From NCBI GenBank assembly GCA_903970315.1, contig CAJCIJ010000184.1, forward strand, positions 1 to 11,129: 11,129 nucleotides of DNA, given 5' to 3'. This document shows positions 6,421 to 11,129 of this stretch, one piece after another (within the stretch, counting starts at the first letter, position 1; every line of letters starts with the position of its first letter). The notes below the pieces were generated by a model. The model had not been told where the DNA came from, ran no database searches, and saw nothing but the letters and a program-made list of their open reading frames with translations. This stretch comes from Actinomycetota bacterium. Lineage in GTDB: Bacteria > Actinomycetota > Thermoleophilia > Solirubrobacterales > Solirubrobacteraceae. The position numbers and the translations under genes are program-made.

Positions 6421-9400
6421 GGACCGGCGGCGCGGGCGGGGCAATGTAGGTGTACTGATCCGCCGAGCCCGTGGCGCTGGTGCCGGCCGCGGTCTGCACG
6501 GTCACGTCCACGGTGCCGGTGCCCGAAGGCGCCACGGCTGTGATTTCGGTTTCGGTATCCAGCCTGAAGCTGGAGGCGCCCTTCGCGCCAAACCGGACAG
6601 CGCTGGGGGCCGTGAAGCCCGTGCCCCTGATGACGACCGAGGTGCCGCCCGCAACCGGGCCGGAGCTGGGTTCAATGCCCGTGACCAGCGGCAGCAGAAG
6701 CCCAGCCGCAAGGCTTGAGTATTCGCCGGCGCCGATCGACGCGGCGGGGCCAATTCCCTGCACTTCGGTGGGCTGCTCGGCGCAGGCAAAGACCCCGATG
6801 CAGCGTTCCGGGCCGCTGCTCGTGTTATCGCCGAGCTGGCCATTGCGGTTTTCGCCCCAGGCGTCGAGCCTGCCGCCCTTCAAGAGTGCCAGGCTGTGGA
6901 ACTTGCCGGCAGCGATGGCGGAGCCTTCGGTCAGGCTGTTCACGCCGACCGGCGTGGCGCTACCGAGGATCGAGCCCCTGCCGAGCTCCCCAAAGAAGCC
7001 CGAGCCCCAGGCCTTGACCGTGCCCGTTGCCTGTAGCGCGAGGCTGTGCTCGGCGCCGACGGCAACCGCGGTGACTTCGGTGAGTTCTGTAACCGCAACT
7101 GGATGCTTGCTGCAAGCCGTTGACGCGCAGCTTTCGGGACCGCTCTGCGAGCCATTTCCAAGGTCGCCTTCGGCGTTTTCGCCCCAAGCCGCCACCGAGC
7201 CGTTGCGCAGCAGGGCCAGGGTATGGTTGCCACCGGGCGCCGAGCTGCCATGCGCAGCGATCGCGACGACTTCGTCAATGCCCGGCAGTTCAACCGGCGT
7301 GGCGCTGCTTGTCGTTGCTCCGTCACCCAGCTGTCCGAGCGCGTTCGCTCCCCAGGCCCAGACCGAGCCATTTCTCTTCAACGCAAGGCTGAAGGCGTCG
7401 CCGGCGGCGATCGCCGCGACTTCCGACAGCCCGGACACTTCAACGGGCTTGGTCGCACCCAGCGTCGTGCCATTTCCCAGCTGACCGGATTCGTTGTCGC
7501 CCCACGCCCACACGTGGCCGTTACGGAGCAGCGCCAAGGCGTGTTCAGCGCCCGCGGCGACCGCTACCACGGGTTCCCCCGGGAGGCCCTTGACCGGCAC
7601 GGGCACGCGGCTTGGTTCGGTGCTTTCGTCGCCGAGCTGACCGTTGACGTTGGCGCCGTAGGCCTCGACGTTGCCGCCGTTCATCAGTGCCAGCGTGAAG
7701 TTGGCGCCGCCGGCAAGCACCGAAGTCTCCCCGCCGCCAAAGGCAACGATCGGACCGGTGCTCCTTTCGGTGCTGTTGTCGCCGAGCTGGCCGCTGTTGT
7801 TGGAGCCCCAGCCGAGCGGAGCGCCGGCCCTGCGGTAGCTGAACTGGTCGGCAGGCACCGCGGCGCTCGTGCCCTTGGCATTGGAAGCCGTCACATCGAC
7901 CGTGCCGGTGCCTTCGGGGACAACGGCGCTGAGCGCGGTAGCGGACAGGACCTTGAAGGAAACCGCGGGCCTAGAGCCAAAGTTCACCGCTGTCACGCCG
8001 ACAAGATTGGCGCCGCTTACGATCACCTGCACGCCGCCGGCTTCGGGCCCGGCATCGGCCTGAACGTTTGAAATTGTCGGTGCGGCCGACGGGTTTGCGG
8101 TGTAGCTGAACTGGTCAGCAGACGTCACCGACGATGCCCCGGCGGAGCCGGTCACCCGCACGTTGACCGTGCCCACGCCCGGCGGAGCCACGGCTGTGAT
8201 CGATTCGGGCCCGGTGATCGCGAAGCTCTGAGCCGGGGTAAGGCCGAACATCACTGATTCGACTTCTTCGAGGTCTTCCCCGGTGACCTTGACGCTTGCC
8301 CCACCGCTTTCCGGACCGGACGCCGGCGTCAGCGCTGAAACGCTCACGCGTCCCGGGTTGTAGCCGAACTGGTCTGCGGAGCCCGACAATGCGGTGCCGC
8401 CGGGTGTCTGCACGCCGACTTCCACATGGCTGTGGGGGGCGCCCGCGGGGGCGATCGCGATCAGTTCAGTCTTGCTGGCTACTTCGAACTGCTGGGCTTC
8501 AACTCCTCCGAAAGTGACCCTTTCGACGTGTTCGAAGTGTGTGCCGGTGATTCTCACGTGCGTGCCGCCGTACTGCGAGCCGACCTTGGGCGCCAGAGCG
8601 GACACACTTGGCGCCGTGTAGTACGTGTACTGGTCGGCGGGCACCTTGACAGTCGCGCCACCGCGGAACACGACCGTCACATCAAAGGTGCCTGGCGCTT
8701 CAGAGGCAGGCGCAGTGGCGACCAATTCTTCGCCGTTGTCGCCGCGTGCGGTATCGGGCACTTCGAATGACGCCGCTTCGACTGCTCCGAACTTGACCGC
8801 GGTGACCTGCGCGAAGTGTTCTCCAGACAGCGTCACGGTCGTGCGCCCGGCCAGCGGTCCGACGTCCGGGGTTACCCCCGTCACGTTCGTGTAGCTGAAC
8901 CCGTCGTTGGCCGCCGATCCCAGTTCCAGGCCGATCCCTTCGGTCAGCGGCGAGAGGCCGGCCGGCGTTGCCACGCGGACGTTGACAAAGCCGTGCTGAA
9001 CGTTCGCCGCCGATGCGGACGGCGAGTCGGCCGCAATCGAGGTTTCCGAGGTCACCGTGAAGCAGGGCTCGGCCGGATGTTCGCCTTCGCATCTGGACTC
9101 GCCAAAAGACCCAAAGCTGACCGAGCTGGCTTCATCGAAGCCTGCGCCCGTGACCGTCACCGCGGTGCCACCGGCTCCAGCACCTCCAAAGGGCGAGACC
9201 GAACTGACCGTCGCGATCTTGGCATAGGTGAGCTGGTCGGTACTCGCCAGTGCACCGGTGCCGGCCACCGGCACTGTCCTGTGCCCCGAGACTTCGACTT
9301 CGACGTCCACGGTTCCCGCGGGATGGGCGGGAACCGTCGCGATGATCCGTCCGTCTTCGGGCACGGTCACGTTGGTGGCTTCGCTGCCGCCTATCAGTAC

Positions 9401-10591
9401 CTTGGGCTTGGCGGCTCCCTCAAAGTTTGCGCCCTCGATTGCAATCGGGAGCCCGCCGGCGAGCGGCACCTTCGCTGGGTAGACGCCGATGATCTGCGGT
9501 TCGGCCGCCGGCGGCACTTCCGTTGGCTCAGTGCAGCCAATGTTTTCGATCTGTTCGAGTTCGATCGCAGACGGCGGTGGACACCGGTTTCCCGAATGCG
9601 CGCTCACGAGCCCGGGCGTGAGACGTTCGATCTGAGGCGTCGTGGTCGTCTTGCCGAATTCGTTGTTTGCGACGACGTTGTCGCCGAGGTGTTCGCGGTT
9701 GTGGTGACTCCAGGAAAAGGCGCCAAACGAGTCACCCCACTGATCCGGTTGATCGGCGCGCACGGTGTTGCCTTCGAAGCGATTGCCGTAGAAGTAGTTT
9801 TCGGGATACTGCGTTCCGTTGCCAGCGAGCAGCACCATCGAGCCCGAATACGCCGCGTGGTTGTTGGACACGGTGTTGTCCAGCCAGTCGGTGTTGTAAA
9901 AGTCGCATGCCGCCGCTGACCAGTTGGTGTCGAAGCCGTTGTCTTCGATCGTGTTGCGGACCGTCGGACCTACGGTCTCGACGCCGCAGTCGTACGTGTT
10001 CGCAAACTGGTTGTTGACGATGTTGTCTTCCGTGGCGCTTTCGATCGCGGTGATGTTGTCGTCGGTCCCATAGGCTGGATTGTTGTCTTCGCGCGCGTGC
10101 ACAGCGCCATCGCCGTCGATGTGGTTGGCGTCGAACGTGTTCTGAGAACCGCCTTCGACCATGTACACCGAATAGACGTCCCACTGGGTGGGCACGGTCA
10201 TGTCGTTGAAGCCGAAGTACATGTGGCTCGAATGGACCTGTGTCTCGATCACGTTCGTGAAAACGTCACGGTTGAACGCGACGCCCATCGATTCGACGGG
10301 CACGATCAGCGCACTTCCGGCGCCGGCTTCGAAGATGTCGTTCTCAAAGACCCCGCTGGTAGATGTGTAGATCTCGGCGCTGTGCGCCCCACTGCCGGGG
10401 TTGGGGTTGACAAAGCGGCAGTTGACCACCAGGAATCCGGCGACGTTACTCAGGTAGATGGGCGTTTCTTCGTTCGCTTCGCCGCTCTTGTCTTCGATCG
10501 TGTGTCCATTGCAGTCGAGACTGACGTTGCTCGCCATTTCGAACTGCAAACATGGGTGGCCTGGCTTGAAGACCAGGTTTTCGTTGAGCAC
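5492..10591 (-). CDS. Giant beta-helix / IPT-TIG / RCC1 repeat protein, downstream part of a stop-interrupted gene
   Basis: A frame of 1,699 codons, counted here from a GTG at 10591 that has no ribosome-binding site. The frame is open and protein-like for a further 33 codons up to a TAA at 10691-10693, so the true start is the ATG at 11116. Domains by residue of this frame: right-handed beta-helix with Asn/Asp-rich rungs (1-330, e.g. VSLDCNGHTI, NNQFANTYDC); proline-rich linker with two Cys (about 335-364); six IPT/TIG Ig-like domains (365-922), each opening like 'V..V.P..GP.AGGT.V.V.G..F' and ending 'DQ(F/Y)(S/T)Y'; seven RCC1 repeats (926-1294); a seventh TIG (about 1301-1384); and a Cys-rich C-terminal region (1392-1699). 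No LPXTG, C-terminal anchor or membrane helix is seen, so the intact protein would be secreted or loosely surface-bound. Adhesion or polysaccharide binding is inference. Glu is almost always GAA, unlike the neighbours. Confidence 0.85.
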   Translation of the reverse strand: MLNENLVFKPGHPCLQFEMASNVSLDCNGHTIEDKSGEANEETPIYLSNVAGFLVVNCRFVNPNPGSGAHSAEIYTSTSGVFENDIFEAGAGSALIVPVESMGVAFNRDVFTNVIETQVHSSHMYFGFNDMTVPTQWDVYSVYMVEGGSQNTFDANHIDGDGAVHAREDNNPAYGTDDNITAIESATEDNIVNNQFANTYDCGVETVGPTVRNTIEDNGFDTNWSAAACDFYNTDWLDNTVSNNHAAYSGSMVLLAGNGTQYPENYFYGNRFEGNTVRADQPDQWGDSFGAFSWSHHNREHLGDNVVANNEFGKTTTTPQIERLTPGLVSAHSGNRCPPPSAIELEQIENIGCTEPTEVPPAAEPQIIGVYPAKVPLAGGLPIAIEGANFEGAAKPKVLIGGSEATNVTVPEDGRIIATVPAHPAGTVDVEVEVSGHRTVPVAGTGALASTDQLTYAKIATVSSVSPFGGAGAGGTAVTVTGAGFDEASSVSFGSFGESRCEGEHPAEPCFTVTSETSIAADSPSASAANVQHGFVNVRVATPAGLSPLTEGIGLELGSAANDGFSYTNVTGVTPDVGPLAGRTTVTLSGEHFAQVTAVKFGAVEAASFEVPDTARGDNGEELVATAPASEAPGTFDVTVVFRGGATVKVPADQYTYYTAPSVSALAPKVGSQYGGTHVRITGTHFEHVERVTFGGVEAQQFEVASKTELIAIAPAGAPHSHVEVGVQTPGGTALSGSADQFGYNPGRVSVSALTPASGPESGGASVKVTGEDLEEVESVMFGLTPAQSFAITGPESITAVAPPGVGTVNVRVTGSAGASSVTSADQFSYTANPSAAPTISNVQADAGPEAGGVQVIVSGANLVGVTAVNFGSRPAVSFKVLSATALSAVVPEGTGTVDVTASNAKGTSAAVPADQFSYRRAGAPLGWGSNNSGQLGDNSTERSTGPIVAFGGGETSVLAGGANFTLALMNGGNVEAYGANVNGQLGDESTEPSRVPVPVKGLPGEPVVAVAAGAEHALALLRNGHVWAWGDNESGQLGNGTTLGATKPVEVSGLSEVAAIAAGDAFSLALKRNGSVWAWGANALGQLGDGATTSSATPVELPGIDEVVAIAAHGSSAPGGNHTLALLRNGSVAAWGENAEGDLGNGSQSGPESCASTACSKHPVAVTELTEVTAVAVGAEHSLALQATGTVKAWGSGFFGELGRGSILGSATPVGVNSLTEGSAIAAGKFHSLALLKGGRLDAWGENRNGQLGDNTSSGPERCIGVFACAEQPTEVQGIGPAASIGAGEYSSLAAGLLLPLVTGIEPSSGPVAGGTSVVIRGTGFTAPSAVRFGAKGASSFRLDTETEITAVAPSGTGTVDVTVQTAAGTSATGSADQYTYIAPPAPPVLIANSSVKPVIATCVAETEVCLATEKHAVRSAYEPTVSWGPLTLHAEGFGPAGVHCTSTSTGRLWNEYEGAETENPLRAYGVINAWGTADCTAPELLEPIEHESGTGPITVFVTGEKSLQERTREAEACAVSERGVYKRLAECPPTERTHAQLVSEVNRQNTSLPWKAEMIRGRTSAGESVVLQRIGIASYGECGPGEGEASATDPVRCRAREGNSRCFPASPTLTEIPAGCIELNLVIPQIPIEIPLYGSVEETWRNGVGTGVDPSRLELEQGWSGALLSPREPENNASFGADAKVLGEESQALLTMR
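6441..6691 (-). repeat. Seventh IPT/TIG domain, between propeller and C-terminal region
   Basis: The translated segment begins LVTGIEPSSGPVAGGTSVVI, has the family's 'V.FG....SF' strand (VRFGAKGASSF) and ends ADQYTYIAPP. It belongs to the same Ig-like family as the six upstream copies but is separated from them by the RCC1 propeller. Confidence 0.8.
6707..7816 (-). repeat. Seven RCC1 repeats (complete beta-propeller)
   Basis: Seven units of about 50-57 residues each start WG.N..GQLG(D/N) and end with a variant of 'AAG..HSLAL..NG.V.A'. Blade starts read WGSNNSGQLGD, YGANVNGQLGD, WGDNESGQLGN, WGANALGQLGD, WGENAEGDLGN, WGSGFFGELGR and WGENRNGQLGD. Seven is the number needed to close an RCC1-type propeller. 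Blades 5 and 7 carry an insertion 'SGPE(S/R)C...AC...P' with two cysteines each. Blade 4 has a short Ser/Gly-rich insertion (HGSSAPGGNH). In secreted bacterial proteins this fold usually serves binding rather than nucleotide exchange. Confidence 0.9.
7826..9499 (-). repeat. Six tandem IPT/TIG Ig-like domains
   Basis: The six units average about 93 residues. Openings read IIGVYPAKVPLAGG, VSSVSPFGGAGAGG, VTGVTPDVGPLAG, VSALAPKVGSQYGG, VSALTPASGPESGG and ISNVQADAGPEAGG. Most close with DQ(F/Y)(S/T)Y or a close variant. The second unit is longest, with a Cys-containing insertion (ESRCEGEHPAEPC). At DNA level the ends recur as near-identical blocks on the plus strand (for example TAGCTGAACTGGTC near 7836 and 8103), which could promote recombination. 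Confidence 0.88.
9600..10591 (-). other. Right-handed parallel beta-helix domain of the giant protein
   Basis: About 330 residues are rich in Asn, Asp and short beta-strands with recurring 'N.F..N' and 'DN.V..N' turns. Examples are VSLDCNGHTI, FVVNCRFVNPNP-like rungs, NTFDANHIDGD, NIVNNQFANTYDC, NTIEDNGFDTNW, NTVSNNHAAY and NRFEGNTVRAD. This is the pattern of NosD/pectate-lyase-like beta-helices. No polysaccharide-lyase catalytic motif was recognised. The rungs probably continue upstream of 10591 (CPTSVLTGGHYVLNENLVF), which supports reading through the TAA at 10691. Confidence 0.75.
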
Positions 10592-10690
10592 GTAGTGCCC
10601 GCCGGTCAGAACCGAAGTCGGGCATTCTCCGTGTCCCGCACCCGGAAGCGGGGTGGCTTCCGTGATGGTTTCAACGGCTCGTTCGCTCGA

Positions 10691-10693
10691 TTA
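10691..10693 (-). other. In-frame TAA interrupting the giant secreted-protein gene
   Basis: On the minus strand the reading frame runs from the ATG at 11116 through KGKATSA, then TAA, then SSERAVETITEATP without any change of frame (11116 minus 10591 is 525, a multiple of 3). The stop falls where the last strand of the FN3 domain should be. The next base is T (TAAT), which is not a leaky termination context in E. coli. A nonsense mutation or a sequencing error is more likely than programmed readthrough. Confidence 0.85.
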
Positions 10694-11116
10694 CGCGCTC
10701 GTGGCCTTCCCCTTGGCAACGACTTTGTAGGTGTAGTGGCCGGCGGACTGCCGTTCGGTATCCAAGAAGTTGGTCGTGTATCCGTCGGTAAAGGCAACTT
10801 TTTCGGTAGCGGGGCCGCCTTTGCCGCGCAGGACTTCATACGCGGTGACAGGTTCGCCGCTGGACGCCGACCAGGACAGCGCAACCTGCGTCGTACCGGT
10901 GGTGGGCGTCGAGATCACCGGCGCGGTTAATGTCGCGAGCGCCGCAGTGCTGCCAACGGTGGCGGAAATGACCAGCGTCCCGGCGAGCAGGACTGCGACG
11001 CGAAGGCTGCGCGAGCGTCCCAAACGCCGGTCCCGCGCACAATGGCGGCTCTTCGACGCAGGATCGTTGGCCCACAGGCCTCTGCTGACGGTTGCCCAAG
11101 TGACAGGCCGCGACAT
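10691..11116 (-). CDS. Signal peptide plus FN3 domain: N-terminal part of the stop-interrupted giant protein
   Basis: A 141-codon frame with a strong ribosome-binding site. Residues 1-39 form a long, basic N-region ending RDRRLGRSRSLR. Residues 40-60 are hydrophobic (VAVLLAGTLVISATVGS), and signal peptidase I could cut after ALA at 59-61. There is no clear twin-arginine motif, so Sec export is likely. Residues 65-141 are a fibronectin type III domain (QVALSWSASSGEPVTAYEVL, then GHYTYKVVAKGK). The domain breaks off at the TAA before its last strand, and that strand is found just after the stop (SSERAVETIT). Glu codons here are also GAA (in SGEP, YEVL, TEKV and DTER), as in the downstream frame. 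Alone, the product would be a secreted, incomplete FN3 module of doubtful stability. A separate short gene is the less likely alternative. Confidence 0.8.
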   Translation of the reverse strand: MSRPVTWATVSRGLWANDPASKSRHCARDRRLGRSRSLRVAVLLAGTLVISATVGSTAALATLTAPVISTPTTGTTQVALSWSASSGEPVTAYEVLRGKGGPATEKVAFTDGYTTNFLDTERQSAGHYTYKVVAKGKATSA

Positions 11117-11122
11117 GTATCC

Positions 11123-11128
11123 CCTCCC
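11123..11128 (-). promoter_or_regulatory. Ribosome-binding site of the giant secreted-protein gene
   Basis: On the minus strand GGGAGG lies 6 bases before the ATG at 11116. It marks this as the real translation start of the locus, in contrast to the internal GTG at 10591, which has none. The promoter lies beyond the window edge. Confidence 0.7.
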
Positions 11129-11129
11129 A

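Noticed and set aside
5870..8071. Long plus-strand open frames (for example 5870-6718, 6471-7484, 7223-8071)
   Set aside because: They are complements of the repetitive minus-strand TIG/RCC1 gene. Their products are Arg- or Ser/Pro-rich, without domain features.
10589..10591. GTG at 10591 as an independent start of a separate giant gene
   Set aside because: It has no ribosome-binding site, lies inside a continuing beta-helix rung, and the in-frame sequence upstream is protein-like back to the TAA.

Overview
The window is high-GC DNA with frequent GTG starts and strong third-position GC. It carries a very large secreted protein made of IPT/TIG and RCC1 repeats. This combination suggests a soil-type actinobacterium, most likely the class Thermoleophilia (Solirubrobacter/Conexibacter relatives), where such giant proteins are common. 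The assignment is inference from composition and domain style. No rRNA, tRNA, CRISPR array, insertion sequence or phage gene was seen.

Layout. Bases 1-124 (-) hold the N-terminus of a VOC/glyoxalase-fold protein. Bases 210-887 (-) encode a multi-pass membrane protein with an ion-channel-like C-terminus. Diverging from it across 63 bases is a SRPBCC-fold protein (951-1373, +). A five-helix membrane protein (1450-2022, -) follows. Next come three plus-strand genes: a Dps mini-ferritin (2208-2705), an alpha/beta hydrolase (2814-3734) and a PAS-PAS-GGDEF diguanylate cyclase (3858-5123). Bases 5126-5446 hold what looks like the 3' remnant of another gene.

From 5492 to 11116, the whole minus strand is one ancestral gene of about 1,874 codons. 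In order it encodes a signal peptide, an FN3 domain, a right-handed beta-helix, six IPT/TIG domains, a seven-blade RCC1 propeller, a seventh TIG domain and a cysteine-rich C-terminus. A single in-frame TAA at 10691-10693 cuts it inside the FN3 domain. The downstream 1,699-codon frame therefore has no signal peptide and no credible start of its own. The two pieces share a strong GAA-over-GAG preference that sets them apart from the neighbouring genes.

The left half looks like ordinary accessory or stress genes (iron and oxidant protection, c-di-GMP signalling, small membrane proteins) with no obvious common pathway. I see no complete novel multi-gene system. The points most worth attention are the stop-interrupted giant protein, its uncharacterised cysteine-rich C-terminus, the paired-cysteine loops in its propeller, and an 8-bp inverted repeat in the divergent promoter region.
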